DNA of 64,000 nt, from contig NZ_VTWH01000001.1 of the NCBI RefSeq assembly GCF_008369445.1, positions 372,001 through 436,000 of the forward strand, read 5' to 3'. The position numbers and the translations under genes are program-made. Position 1 is the stretch's first letter, and every line of letters starts with the position of its first letter. The stretch is from Aureimonas fodinaquatilis (lineage in GTDB: Bacteria > Pseudomonadota > Alphaproteobacteria > Rhizobiales > Rhizobiaceae). Positions 43,991-53,518 of this stretch are shown here, piece by piece. Under the pieces are notes generated by a model. It did not search any database and was not told the origin of the DNA. It worked only from the letters and a program-made list of their open reading frames with translations.

Positions 43991-44953
43991 ATGCGCCTTT
44001 TAACAACCCTTGCGCTCACCCTCATGGTGGGCACCGCCAACGCTCAAACGCTGACGCTTTATACTTCGCAGTCGCCGGAAATAGCCCAGCAGACAGTTGA
44101 TGCCTTTCAGGCCAAATATCCGGACATCAAGGTTGAATGGACCCGCAATGGCACCAGCCAGCTGATGAATGTCATCCGCGCTGAAATTGCCGCCGGTGAC
44201 CTGAAACCGGACGTGCTGCTGGTTGCCGACACCATCAATCTGGGTCAGCTCAAATCCGAAGGCCGCCTGCTGGCTTATCCTGAAGCCAAGGTGGACGGCT
44301 ATGACGCCGGCACCTTTGACAAGGACAAAACGTTCTTCGGCACCAAGATCATCTCTACCGGCATTGCCTACAACACGCAGACCGCGCAGCCTGTTGAAAC
44401 CTGGAACGAGTTGCTGGTCGAAGACAACAAGGGCCAGATCGCAGTGCCAAGCCCGCTCTATTCGGGTGCGGCGCTGAACCATCTGCACAGCGTGATTGAC
44501 GTGGATGGAATTGGCTGGGATTTCTACAAAAAACTGGCTGAACTGGATATCGCGCCCGATGGCGGCAATGGCCCGGCACTGAAGGCAGTGGCCAGTGGCC
44601 TTGCCAAATACGGCATTATTGCCGATGCCGACGTTATTCGCGCCAAGGCCAGCGGTTCACCGGTTGACCTGATCTTCCCGAAGGATGGTGTGTCCTTCAT
44701 CACCGAGCCGGTCGCGATTTTGTCCACTGCCAAGGAGCCGGAAGCGGCCAAGCGTTTTGTGGACTTCCTGTTGTCCCGGGAAGGACAGGAACTTGTTGCT
44801 CAGCAGGGCAATCTGCCAATTGATGCTTCGGTAACGCCGCCAGAAGGCTTCCCGACACTTTCCGACATCAAGCTTCTGCCGATGGATGCCGATAAGGCTG
44901 TAGAGAGCGATCAGGAAGTGCGCGAGCAATTCACAGAAGTGTTCGGCGGCTGA
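43991..44953 (+). CDS. ABC substrate-binding protein, iron/phosphonate class
   Basis: 320 aa from ATG 43991; the frame is open further upstream only through the ATPase tail. Signal peptide MRLLTTLALTLMVGTANAQ, then LTLYTSQSPEIAQQTVDAFQAKYPDIKVEW, the opening of FbpA/PhnS-like type 2 binding proteins, and RFVDFLLSREGQELVAQQG. The tyrosine pair used by ferric binding proteins (YYxxR) is not obvious, which argues against iron. The neighbouring hydrolase and phosphatase suggest an organophosphate or related ligand. Confidence 0.9.
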   Translation: MRLLTTLALTLMVGTANAQTLTLYTSQSPEIAQQTVDAFQAKYPDIKVEWTRNGTSQLMNVIRAEIAAGDLKPDVLLVADTINLGQLKSEGRLLAYPEAKVDGYDAGTFDKDKTFFGTKIISTGIAYNTQTAQPVETWNELLVEDNKGQIAVPSPLYSGAALNHLHSVIDVDGIGWDFYKKLAELDIAPDGGNGPALKAVASGLAKYGIIADADVIRAKASGSPVDLIFPKDGVSFITEPVAILSTAKEPEAAKRFVDFLLSREGQELVAQQGNLPIDASVTPPEGFPTLSDIKLLPMDADKAVESDQEVREQFTEVFGG

Positions 44954-44956
44954 TTG

Positions 44957-46690
44957 ATGGCTGATATTGCGGCAGCAATGCCGGGGGAACGCAGGCCGGT
45001 GCCTGCGTTCCGTCTTGGCCCTGAAACCTTGGTGCTTGGCATTCTCGCGCTGTTTGTGGCGACAATTTCCCTTGCGCCATTGGGGCGTCTGGCGTTGACC
45101 GCAATTGCGCCGGAAGGCGTTCTGGACCTTGAAAGAGCGTGGAGCGTGCTGGCAAGGCCGCGCGTTTTCACCGCAGCTATGAACTCGCTTTATGTTGCGC
45201 TTGCATCAACACTTTTTGCCGTGGTGCTTGGCAGCATTGCCGCGCTTCTGACCGTGCACAGCAACATGCGGTTCAAGGCGGCGTGGGTGTTTGGCTTTGT
45301 CCTGCCGCTGTTGATACCACCACAGGTTACCGCGCTTGCCTGGGTGCAGGCCTTTTCGCCATCCAGTCCGGTGCTGGGTTTTTTCGGCCTTGCGCTGACG
45401 CCTGGTACGCGGCATCCGCTTTATTCAGCCGGTGGCATTATCTTTCTTCTCGGCATTTACAACGCGCCGCTGGTGTTTCTTACCATGCGTGCGGCACTTC
45501 GGCGTCTGCCTGCCAATCTTTCCGAAGCGGCCCGGGCATCGGGCGCAGGCAACTTTCAGCTCATCTTCACCATTTTGCTGCCGCTGGCCCGGTCCGGTCT
45601 GTACGCCGGGGCGGCGATCGCCTTTGTTTCGGCTATCGGCAATTTCGGCATTCAGGCTATGTTGGGCATTCCAGCCCGATTTCCGACACTGATCACCCTG
45701 ATTTATCAGCAACTCAACAGCTATGGTCCGGCAAGCCTTTCCGACATGGCTTCCTTGTCGCTGCTGCTTTCGCTCATGACCGTTCTTGCGCTTGGCCTCA
45801 GTGGGTGGCTTGGCGGGCGTGGCGATGTGCGGGTGGAAGAAGGTGGAAGGGCGGTTGAAATCAATCTTGGTCGCGGGCGCCCTTTGGTTGAGGCTGGTGC
45901 CTGGCTCTATCTGGCTGCCACGCTGCTTTTGCCGGTTTCCGCCTTGGTTGCAACGTCATTGGTCAGAGGTTTCGGACAGGAGCTTGGCTGGGAAACGCTG
46001 ACGCTGACCAACTATGCCAACGCGCTGTTGTATCATGCCTCTGTTCGCGACGCCTTCACCACCAGTCTGGTTCTGACAGTTTCGGCGGTGGTGCTGCTGA
46101 GCGCAATTTCACTGGTTCTTGCTTATTTCATCAGTTGGAGAAAAAGCCTGTTCGTCCGGCTGATCCAGCTTGCCGCTGAGCTTTCCTATGTGCTGCCGGG
46201 ACTTATTCTCGGCGTTGCCATGATTTTGTTTTTCCTGCGCCCGCTGCCGCTTTTGGGGTTCAGCATCTACGGCACGGTGTGGATTATTCTGGCTGCCTAC
46301 CTTGCCAATTTTCTGGCATTGGCGCTGCGCCCGATGCTGGGCGGCTTTGCGCAGATTGACCGGTCGATGGAGGATGCCGCGCGCGTGGCCGGGGCGGGCT
46401 TTTTCCAGCGCATGCGCGATATCATTCTGCCAATGCTGGCGCCTGCGGTCATTGCCGGTGGCATAATCGTCTTCATGTCGGCGCTGAATGAAATTCAGGT
46501 ATCAATCCTGCTTGTCTCTTCCAGCGCGCGAACCATTGGTCCGATGATCATCTTTCTTGAAGAGGGGGGATCATCCACTCTGGCAGCAGCCGTTGGCTGC
46601 CTGATGATCCTGATTGTTCTGGTGCTGATGTGCACTGCATCGCTGTTTGCCGGCCGTTTGCCGAAGGGGGCACTGCCATGGCGCGATTGA
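44957..46690 (+). CDS. ABC transporter permease, fused double domain
   Basis: 577 aa with about 12 membrane helices. Both permease halves carry the EAA loop that docks the ATPase: LSEAARASGAGNFQLIFTILLP in the first and MEDAARVAGAGFFQRMRDIILP in the second. Such fused permeases are typical of FbpB-type importers. ATG 44957 is three bases after a TTG that could also initiate. The 3' end overlaps the hydrolase gene by 13 bases. Confidence 0.92.
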   Translation: MADIAAAMPGERRPVPAFRLGPETLVLGILALFVATISLAPLGRLALTAIAPEGVLDLERAWSVLARPRVFTAAMNSLYVALASTLFAVVLGSIAALLTVHSNMRFKAAWVFGFVLPLLIPPQVTALAWVQAFSPSSPVLGFFGLALTPGTRHPLYSAGGIIFLLGIYNAPLVFLTMRAALRRLPANLSEAARASGAGNFQLIFTILLPLARSGLYAGAAIAFVSAIGNFGIQAMLGIPARFPTLITLIYQQLNSYGPASLSDMASLSLLLSLMTVLALGLSGWLGGRGDVRVEEGGRAVEINLGRGRPLVEAGAWLYLAATLLLPVSALVATSLVRGFGQELGWETLTLTNYANALLYHASVRDAFTTSLVLTVSAVVLLSAISLVLAYFISWRKSLFVRLIQLAAELSYVLPGLILGVAMILFFLRPLPLLGFSIYGTVWIILAAYLANFLALALRPMLGGFAQIDRSMEDAARVAGAGFFQRMRDIILPMLAPAVIAGGIIVFMSALNEIQVSILLVSSSARTIGPMIIFLEEGGSSTLAAAVGCLMILIVLVLMCTASLFAGRLPKGALPWRD

Positions 46691-47772
46691 CGGCGATCAG
46701 TGGGCTGGGTGGCAAGCTTCCGGCGGCATTTCTGCTTGAAGCCCATGGCAAGCGGCTGCTTCTGGATCTCGGCGAGGGGCCGGAGCCAGGCATCTTTCCC
46801 GATCTGAGCCAGATCGGGACTGTGGATGCAATCTGCCTGTCTCACTCGCATCTGGACCATACCGGTGCCTTGCACCTCGCGTCTGAGATCGGCAATCCAC
46901 CGATCTATGCCACGGCCATGACATTTCTGGGAATTGGCCTTGATGTGGCGACAGAGCGGCGCTGCCGCGTCATTCCGGACTTCGGGCATGCCGAGATAGA
47001 GGGCGTGCCGGTTATTCTTGGCCGGTGCGGCCATGCGCCGGGCGGCGTCTGGTTTCACTTTCCGGTTGATGGCGGCATCCTCTACACCGGAGACTGGAGT
47101 GTGGAATCGCTGCTTTTGCCGTTTGATACACCGCCGCGAGCAGCCCTGATGGTCACTGATGCCTCTTATGGCGACCGCGATATCAGCCTGTCTGATCAGA
47201 TCAGTGTCATCATCAGGGCAGCGAGAACCGGTTGTGTGTTACCGGTTCCATCTGGTGGACGCGGGCCGGAAATGGCGCTTGCGCTGTTTGCTGCGGGGCT
47301 TGAAACCCGGGTTTGCCCGCAGGTGAGGCGTGAGATTGAGACTTTGATTGCCAGGCCTGGCTTGATTGCGGATGCCAGCAAGGAAAGGCTGGCCGCTTAT
47401 CTGCGCAGCCAGAGCGATGGCGTGCAGGCCTGGCATCCATCCGACATTATCATTGCGGCAGAAGCAAATGGCGAGGCAGGAGTTTCTGCGCAGCTCGTTG
47501 GCAGGATTGACGATGGATTTCGCTTCATCTTCTCCAGCCATGTGCCGCACGGAACCCCGGCCGCGAGGCTGATTGCGCAAAAGCGTGCAGAATGGCTGCC
47601 ATGGAATGTGCATCCGCGCCGCCATGATGTGCTTCATCTGGCAGATGTCACGAACGCACGGGATGTTATACCGGTGTTTGTCAAACCGGATGACATGCCA
47701 TTTCTGGCGGAAAAACTGGGAAACAGGCTGCGGCTGGAAAAAACCACCGAGTTGTTGCCTGCAGAGGCATGA
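46678..47772 (+). CDS. Metallo-beta-lactamase-fold hydrolase, beta-CASP-like
   Basis: 364 aa from ATG 46678. Zinc motif SHSHLDH gives His 56, His 58, Asp 60 and His 61; His 119 (CGHAPGG), Asp 139 (YTGDWS). TDASYGDRD (160-168) is close to the ESTYGDR element of RNA-processing beta-CASP nucleases, and HVPHGTPAA late in the protein could be the last His. Such proteins cleave phosphodiesters. Unlike true RNases it is encoded inside an importer operon, so a small phosphodiester substrate is possible. Function inferred. Confidence 0.85.
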   Translation: MARLTAISGLGGKLPAAFLLEAHGKRLLLDLGEGPEPGIFPDLSQIGTVDAICLSHSHLDHTGALHLASEIGNPPIYATAMTFLGIGLDVATERRCRVIPDFGHAEIEGVPVILGRCGHAPGGVWFHFPVDGGILYTGDWSVESLLLPFDTPPRAALMVTDASYGDRDISLSDQISVIIRAARTGCVLPVPSGGRGPEMALALFAAGLETRVCPQVRREIETLIARPGLIADASKERLAAYLRSQSDGVQAWHPSDIIIAAEANGEAGVSAQLVGRIDDGFRFIFSSHVPHGTPAARLIAQKRAEWLPWNVHPRRHDVLHLADVTNARDVIPVFVKPDDMPFLAEKLGNRLRLEKTTELLPAEA

Positions 47773-48387
47773 ATGAATGGACATCAGAACATGACGGCAC
47801 AGCACCAACACCAAGAGCTGACGGAAGAACAGGAGGACCGTCTTGCGGTTCTGCTTCCCGTGATTGATGGAACCGGACCACACAATGCCCGGCTGTTCAT
47901 CGGCAACAAGGTGGCAGCCGAAAATGCCGCTCTGCTTTTGCAACACGACATCACGTCAACAATGAATCTGGCAGTCAATATCGAGATTGCTCCATTGACC
48001 CTGACCGATGGAACACATGTCCGGCGAACCCATATCGGCCTGATCGACGGTTCGGGAAATACACCACACCATCTTCTGTCTGCCGTTATGGCAATATTTG
48101 GCATCGTCGCACAGGACAGCCCAGGCAAAGCGCATTATCCACCACATCGCCGCGGCAATATTCTGGTGCATTGTCGTGGCGGGCGCAGCCGGTCAGCAAC
48201 CGTGATTGCGCTTTATCTGCACTTGGCCCACCCTTCGCGTTTTGCAACATTCGACAGTGCCATTGCCCATATACGCAATGTGCGGGGACTTGATGCAACG
48301 CAGCCGCAACCGGCCATGCTGGCTTTGGTGGAAGAAGCGTTGGCGTTCATTCAAATCAATCGCCTGCGTTGCTCGCAATCCAGCTAA
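47773..48387 (+). CDS. Dual-specificity/tyrosine phosphatase-like protein
   Basis: 204 aa. The phosphatase P-loop HCRGGRSRS (133-141) gives nucleophile Cys 134 and Arg 140, with a possible general acid Asp 92 in GLIDGSGN. GNKVAAENAALLLQHDITSTMNLA at the front matches dual-specificity phosphatases. It starts one base after the hydrolase stop, so it should be co-translated. It could dephosphorylate the imported compound after the hydrolase, or a protein; context favours the former. Confidence 0.88.
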   Translation: MNGHQNMTAQHQHQELTEEQEDRLAVLLPVIDGTGPHNARLFIGNKVAAENAALLLQHDITSTMNLAVNIEIAPLTLTDGTHVRRTHIGLIDGSGNTPHHLLSAVMAIFGIVAQDSPGKAHYPPHRRGNILVHCRGGRSRSATVIALYLHLAHPSRFATFDSAIAHIRNVRGLDATQPQPAMLALVEEALAFIQINRLRCSQSS

Positions 48388-48494
48388 CTCGCACAGCAAT
48401 ATCCAGACTGCTCTGAAGTCGAGCGCCAAATTGATTTGACAAGATCATCATTGCGCCCACAGGTTGTAAAGATCGGGATCAAGTAAAGGATAGC

Positions 48495-51137
48495 GTGTTG
48501 CGATCACGTAATGGTCTTTTTGTCCTATGTGCTGTTTTTCTAGCGTATCCGTCTGAAAAAGCTTATGCGGCATGCGTCGTTGTTCCCGCAGGTATTTTAC
48601 CCCTTCAGCTTGTCTGCGATCCCGGCGCTGGGGAAACTGTCAGTATCACGCCGGGAAATGGGGTGTTTATCCGGTCAGGAGATGTCACCTCCATCAGTCA
48701 GGGCAGTAACCCCGCTTATTTCGAAATGACGGGCGGAACGCTTCAAAACCTGAATCAGGGCGGCGGTCTCGACATTTTCAGAATGATTGATGGTCACCTC
48801 ACAGGAACTGCAACCGCGGGCGATTTCGGTATTCAGACAGGAGGCAGAATTGGCGCGGTCAATTTGCAGGCTGCGGATAACGGTTATCATATGCTGGGCG
48901 GCACAATAGACCGGTTTTTATATGCCCAGACCGGGGATGACTATTTTCAGCTTGAAGGCGGCAGTATCGGCTTTGATCCGGCAGGTGGCACTGCCGGTGC
49001 GGGCAACAGCATCAATTCCGGCGCCGGTAACGACAAGATTGTTCTGAACGGAACGCTTGTCGAGGGCAACATTGTCATGTTCAACCCCAACAATCCGGGT
49101 GCCGAAACTGACTTTCTTGATCTCAGGTCAGGGGCCATTCAGGGCCGCGTCCTTCTGGGCGATGGCAGCGATTTTGTTTTGGTCGGACCCGATTTCGCGC
49201 CGCAGTTTTCCAGTGGTGTTCAGGGCGGAATTGACGCGGGCGATGGCCTTTCGAGCACTGACGGCTGGATTGATGTTTTCGCTACAAATGGGTGGTCCGG
49301 TCAGCTCACAGGGTCGTTGATCACCAATTTTGAGACTATGGTTATTTCTGCCGGCGCGGTCAGTTTCAGCGACAATGCTCTGGCAGTGGGTGGCGATGCC
49401 GGCACCGGTGTCTTTGTTGTGGATGGGGCCGAACTTGATTTCGGGCCTGCTTTCACTCTGGATGGAAACCTGAATCTGGGTGGAAGTCCGATTGTCAATT
49501 TCGATGCCGCAACCTACGGCTTTACTGCCAATCCAAACCGGTTCTATACAATCGACACATCGCTCTATGATCTGCGCGGTCCTGCAGATTTTGCCTTCTC
49601 CAGCGCGGGCGGCACATTGCTTGCCGGTGGCCTCGGGGCCTACCGCATTAATGGAGATGTTTTAAATGCCGGAACAATTGATCTTCAGGGAGGCGGTCCT
49701 GGCACCCGACTGGTTGTTGCAGGTGATTACACCGGCGCCAATGGCACTCTGCTGATCAATACAGTTTTGGGGGACGACAGATCTGTAACCGATCAACTCG
49801 TTGTTGAGGGCGAGACGGCTGGGAACACGCTTTTATACGTCAACAATATCGGCGGCACCGGAGCGCAAACCACGCAAGGCATCAAAGTGGTTGATGTTCT
49901 GGGGCCAAACTCGGCGGGCAGTTTCTCGCTGATGGGTGACAGGTCTCTCAATGGCCAGCAAGTTCTGATTGCGGGTGCTTATTACTACAGTTTGAACCAA
50001 GGGAGCATTTCCGAACCGGGCGACGGTGACTGGTATCTGCAATCGCTGACAAGGGCGGTCAGTCCAACAGATCCTGCATCACCCACGAACCCCGTGGTTC
50101 CATTCTATCAGGCGGCGGTGCCGCTGGCAGAAGCCTATCCGAGTGTGCTGTTGCGTTTGCAGGGACTTCCAACACTGCAACAGCGTATGGGAAACCGGTT
50201 CTGGAGCGGTGCTGGCAACGGCATTGCTGCGCAGGGTTCGGACCTGGTCGATGAAGCCGTTTCACCAGATCAAATGCCAATATCAGAAGGGCGGGGCATC
50301 TGGGCGCAGGTAGAGGGAACCCATATCCGCATTGCGCCAGAAAATTCCGCTTCGCTCGGCAACTACACCAATGACGTGTTTCAATTCAAGGCAGGCATTG
50401 ATCTGCCCGTTCATGAAACCTCGACAGGATTGCTGGTAGGCGGCATCAATGCTCAACTTGACCGGGCATCCACGGATGTGACGTCCGATTACGGCAATGG
50501 CTCAATCTCGACGAACGGGCTGGGTTTCGGCGGTACGTTGACCTGGTATGGGGCAGGCGGACAATATGTTGATGGTCAGGCCAGAGTTGCCTGGTATGAG
50601 AGTGACCTGGAATCCGACGAACTCGGGCTCATTGCTTCGGGCAATCATGGTCTGGGCTATGCGTTTTCGCTGGAAGCTGGCAGGCGGCTTGAGATGCGCT
50701 CCGGTCTGGCGCTGACCCCACAGGTGCAACTGACCTATTCAGCCATTGAGTTCGACAGTTTCAACCAGATCGTTAACGGTCGATCGGCTGCCAGCATATC
50801 CTTGCGGGATGGAGAAAGCCTCACTGGCAGGATAGGGCTTGCGCTCGACAGTGAAGCGTCATGGCAGTCAGACAACGGCACCATGTCCCGCAGGCACATC
50901 TATGGCATCGCAAATCTGTACTACGAGTTTCTCGATGGAACTCTGGTGGATGTTTCCGGTGAAAATTTTGCGACGGAAAATGAACGGCTTTGGGGTGGAG
51001 TGGGCCTTGGCGGATCGTACAACTGGAACGATGACCGTTACTCACTTTACGGCGAAGGCCTGGTCAGCACTGCATTGGACAACTTCGGCGACAGTTACGC
51101 GCTGAAGGGCACCGTTGGCTTTCGTGCAAACTGGTAA
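48495..51137 (+). CDS. Autotransporter with beta-barrel domain
   Basis: 880 aa. GTG 48495 (AAAGGA upstream) or TTG 48498 starts a signal peptide ending AYAA (about 25). Residues about 40-570 are a Gly/Asn/Asp-rich beta-helical passenger with repeated GGxL/GNI strands; a Pro/Thr hinge (PTDPASPTNPV, about 523) precedes the linker, and about 600-880 form the 12-strand autotransporter barrel, ending FRANW. The barrel exports the passenger to the cell surface. No protease or adhesin motif was recognised. Confidence 0.9.
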   Translation: MLRSRNGLFVLCAVFLAYPSEKAYAACVVVPAGILPLQLVCDPGAGETVSITPGNGVFIRSGDVTSISQGSNPAYFEMTGGTLQNLNQGGGLDIFRMIDGHLTGTATAGDFGIQTGGRIGAVNLQAADNGYHMLGGTIDRFLYAQTGDDYFQLEGGSIGFDPAGGTAGAGNSINSGAGNDKIVLNGTLVEGNIVMFNPNNPGAETDFLDLRSGAIQGRVLLGDGSDFVLVGPDFAPQFSSGVQGGIDAGDGLSSTDGWIDVFATNGWSGQLTGSLITNFETMVISAGAVSFSDNALAVGGDAGTGVFVVDGAELDFGPAFTLDGNLNLGGSPIVNFDAATYGFTANPNRFYTIDTSLYDLRGPADFAFSSAGGTLLAGGLGAYRINGDVLNAGTIDLQGGGPGTRLVVAGDYTGANGTLLINTVLGDDRSVTDQLVVEGETAGNTLLYVNNIGGTGAQTTQGIKVVDVLGPNSAGSFSLMGDRSLNGQQVLIAGAYYYSLNQGSISEPGDGDWYLQSLTRAVSPTDPASPTNPVVPFYQAAVPLAEAYPSVLLRLQGLPTLQQRMGNRFWSGAGNGIAAQGSDLVDEAVSPDQMPISEGRGIWAQVEGTHIRIAPENSASLGNYTNDVFQFKAGIDLPVHETSTGLLVGGINAQLDRASTDVTSDYGNGSISTNGLGFGGTLTWYGAGGQYVDGQARVAWYESDLESDELGLIASGNHGLGYAFSLEAGRRLEMRSGLALTPQVQLTYSAIEFDSFNQIVNGRSAASISLRDGESLTGRIGLALDSEASWQSDNGTMSRRHIYGIANLYYEFLDGTLVDVSGENFATENERLWGGVGLGGSYNWNDDRYSLYGEGLVSTALDNFGDSYALKGTVGFRANW

Positions 51138-51159
51138 TCCAGGGCAGGCAAGCTTTTCA

Positions 51160-52062
51160 TCACAAGGCAGGCGTCTGCCGCCATTGCCTGACATGCTCCA
51201 CCAGCGCCCGCATTTTGGGCGCCATGTTGCGGCGCTGGGGGAAGTAAAGAAAAAAGCCGGGGAATGGTGGCAGATATTCAGCCAGTAACGGCACCAGTTC
51301 GCCGGATTCCAAAAAGGGGCGAAACGTCTCTTCCGGCGCAAAGGTGATGCCGCCACCAGCAAGCGCGGTGCGCAGCATCAGGCGCAGGTCATTGGTGGTG
51401 ATCTGAGGCTCCACCGCGACGTCAAATGGCGTTCCATTCTCTTCGAACTCCCAGCGGTGGGGCGCAACATTGGGTGCCGGTCGCCAGCCGATGCACCTAT
51501 GGTTGACCAGATCACGCGGATGCACAGGAGCGCCGTGCCGGGCAAGATAGGCTGGAGTCGCAACCACCATCTCACATTGGTCGCCCGTCAGCGGAATGGC
51601 GATCATGTCCTGCTCTATCACCTCGCCCAGGCGCACACCGGCATCAAATCCAGCGGCAACAATGTCAAACTCTGCGTCCGTAACGGTTATATCTATGGTG
51701 ACGTCCGGGTAAGCCATTGCGAAAGCTGCAAGCAAGGGGCCCGACAGGAAGCCTTCCGCAATGGAGGTTGCGGCTATCTTCAACAGGCCGCGCGGTGCCT
51801 TGTCTGCTGCAACACCTTCCAGCGCCAAGTCGATTTCGGACAAGGGCCGCGACACCGTTTCCAGAAAATCCTCTCCTGCTTGCGTCAAGCGGACCGAACG
51901 GGTTGTGCGCAAAAACAATGCGGTGCCGATGCCGTCCTCCAGCCGTCTGATGCCCTGACTGACGGCCGAGCGTGTGACCCCAAGGCGATCGGCCGCGGCG
52001 CGGAAATTGTGCTCCTGCGCCACCGCCAGGAAAATCGGCAACAGGTTCAGATCCGGTTTCAT
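51160..52062 (-). CDS. LysR-family transcriptional regulator
   Basis: 300 aa. N-terminal winged helix: FLAVAQEHNFRAAADRLGVTRSAVSQGIRRLEDGIGTALFLRTTRSVRLTQAGE (about 12-65). Substrate domain starts LKIAATSIAEGFLSGPLLAAF and ends with the usual PFPGFFLYFPQRRN. Divergent from the SDR gene with 92 bases between, the normal LysR arrangement, so it probably controls the SDR-NTF2-Atu4866 unit. Confidence 0.94.
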   Translation of the reverse strand: MKPDLNLLPIFLAVAQEHNFRAAADRLGVTRSAVSQGIRRLEDGIGTALFLRTTRSVRLTQAGEDFLETVSRPLSEIDLALEGVAADKAPRGLLKIAATSIAEGFLSGPLLAAFAMAYPDVTIDITVTDAEFDIVAAGFDAGVRLGEVIEQDMIAIPLTGDQCEMVVATPAYLARHGAPVHPRDLVNHRCIGWRPAPNVAPHRWEFEENGTPFDVAVEPQITTNDLRLMLRTALAGGGITFAPEETFRPFLESGELVPLLAEYLPPFPGFFLYFPQRRNMAPKMRALVEHVRQWRQTPAL

Positions 52063-52154
52063 TGTCCAGCCTTGTTAACCAACCAGTCAAGCAAAAGGTG
52101 AGTAGCATTGCCAATCCTCTGCGTCCATCTTGTCTGCAACACAAGGAGATGATG

Positions 52155-52877
52155 ATGGACATGGTCGTTCTGATTACCGGTGCGTCGAGCGGAATTGGCG
52201 AAGGAATTGCGCGTGAACTGGGCGGCGCAGGTGCAAAGGTGCTTTTGGGCGCACGCCGCCTGGAGCGCATAGAGGCTGTTGCAGAAGACATCCGCAAGGC
52301 CGGAGGCATTGCCGAAGTCAAATCGCTGGATGTGACCAATCGTCAATCCATGGCGGCCTTTGCGCAAGCCGCAATGGCAAATTGGGGGCGCATTGACGTG
52401 CTGGTCAACAATGCCGGTGTGATGCCGCTTTCGCCGCTTGCCGCTGGCAAGCAGGATGAGTGGAACCACATGGTGGATGTCAATATCAAGGGCGTGCTCT
52501 GGGGTATTGGTGCAGTTCTGCCAATTATGGAAGCGCAGAACAGCGGCCAGATCATCAATATCGGCTCCATCGGGGCTTTATCTGTCGTGCCGACGGCTGC
52601 GGTCTATTGCGCCACCAAATTTGCCGTCCGGGCAATTTCAGATGGTCTGCGGCAGGAAAGCCCGAATATCCGCGTCACCTGCGTCAATCCCGGTGTCGTG
52701 GAAAGTGAGTTGGCCTCAACCATCACCCATGAAGAAACCATGGCGGTGATGGACAGCTATCGGGCAATCGCGCTGCAGCCTGCCGACATTGCCCGCGCGG
52801 TTCGTCAGGTGATTGAGGCACCTGCCAGTGTGGATACCAGCGAAATCACCATTCGTCCCACAGCATCAGCCAATTGA
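52155..52877 (+). CDS. Short-chain dehydrogenase/reductase
   Basis: 240 aa from the third of three consecutive ATG codons (52149, 52152, 52155), which gives AAGGAG six bases upstream. Classical SDR: cofactor loop TGASSGIG (8-15), NNAG (85-88), Ser 138, Tyr 151 and Lys 155 (YCATK). NAD(P)-dependent alcohol/ketone oxidoreductase; substrate unknown. Controlled by the divergent LysR gene. Confidence 0.93.
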   Translation: MDMVVLITGASSGIGEGIARELGGAGAKVLLGARRLERIEAVAEDIRKAGGIAEVKSLDVTNRQSMAAFAQAAMANWGRIDVLVNNAGVMPLSPLAAGKQDEWNHMVDVNIKGVLWGIGAVLPIMEAQNSGQIINIGSIGALSVVPTAAVYCATKFAVRAISDGLRQESPNIRVTCVNPGVVESELASTITHEETMAVMDSYRAIALQPADIARAVRQVIEAPASVDTSEITIRPTASAN

Positions 52878-52924
52878 TGCTGATCGCCTCAGTGCACGAG
52901 CAATTCAAAAAACGGAGTTTTCTC

Positions 52925-53458
52925 ATGTCCTATACCCAAAAGATGACCCACATCCGGCCAGTGGCACACAAACTGCTGATGGTCTTTGCCCTGGCGCTTG
53001 CTGTTGCGCCCGCACATGCCAGCACCAGCACGACAACGGAAGCCGACACTGCGGCCCGCAATGAGACGATTGTGCGCGAAGCGTTCGAGGGCTGGGCGGA
53101 CCAGAGTGGAAATGTCTTCGACCTGTTGTCACCTGATGTGCGCTGGACGATCCAGGGTTCCGGCCCTGTTGCGGGCGTCTATACCGGCATTGAGGATTTC
53201 GTACAGCGCGGGTCGGTGCCTCTTGTCAGCCGCCTCGCCACTGCGCTGACCCCGGACGTGCATGGCATCTGGGCGGTTGAAGACCGGGTTATTATCCGTT
53301 TCGACGCATCGGCCACCACGACCTCCGGCGCGCCATACAACAACCAGTTTGTGTGGATTTTCCGCATGGAAGACGGTTCGGTGGTTGAGGCAGAAGCGTT
53401 TCTGGACCTTGCCGCCTATCACGAGGTTGTCGAGAACAACGAGCCTCGCCAGCAATAA
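52925..53458 (+). CDS. Secreted NTF2-like (SnoaL) protein
   Basis: 177 aa from ATG 52925. Signal peptide ends AHA, followed by a Thr-rich spacer, then the NTF2-like fold: NETIVREAFEGWADQSGNVFDLLSPDVRWTIQGSGPVAGVYTGIEDF and FVWIFRMEDGSVVEAEAFLDLAAYHEV. SnoaL-like proteins include epimerases and isomerases, but many have no known role. Follows the SDR gene by 47 bases. Confidence 0.85.
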   Translation: MSYTQKMTHIRPVAHKLLMVFALALAVAPAHASTSTTTEADTAARNETIVREAFEGWADQSGNVFDLLSPDVRWTIQGSGPVAGVYTGIEDFVQRGSVPLVSRLATALTPDVHGIWAVEDRVIIRFDASATTTSGAPYNNQFVWIFRMEDGSVVEAEAFLDLAAYHEVVENNEPRQQ

Positions 53459-53473
53459 AGATTTTAATGGAGC

Positions 53474-53501
53474 CAGCACGGTCGCTTGTGCGACCGTGCT
53501 G
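53474..53501 (+). other. Strong intercistronic hairpin
   Basis: CAGCACGGTCGC (53474-53485) pairs perfectly with GCGACCGTGCTG (53490-53501) over a TTGT loop: 12 bp of GC-rich stem between the NTF2-like and Atu4866-type genes. There is no T tract, so it may limit read-through or protect the upstream transcript. Confidence 0.7.
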
Positions 53502-53518
53502 CTATCAGGAGCTCAATC

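Noticed and set aside
52071-52091. CTTG-N13-CAAG as a LysR box
   Set aside because: Location fits, but spacing is not the T-N11-A form and only four bases per half match.
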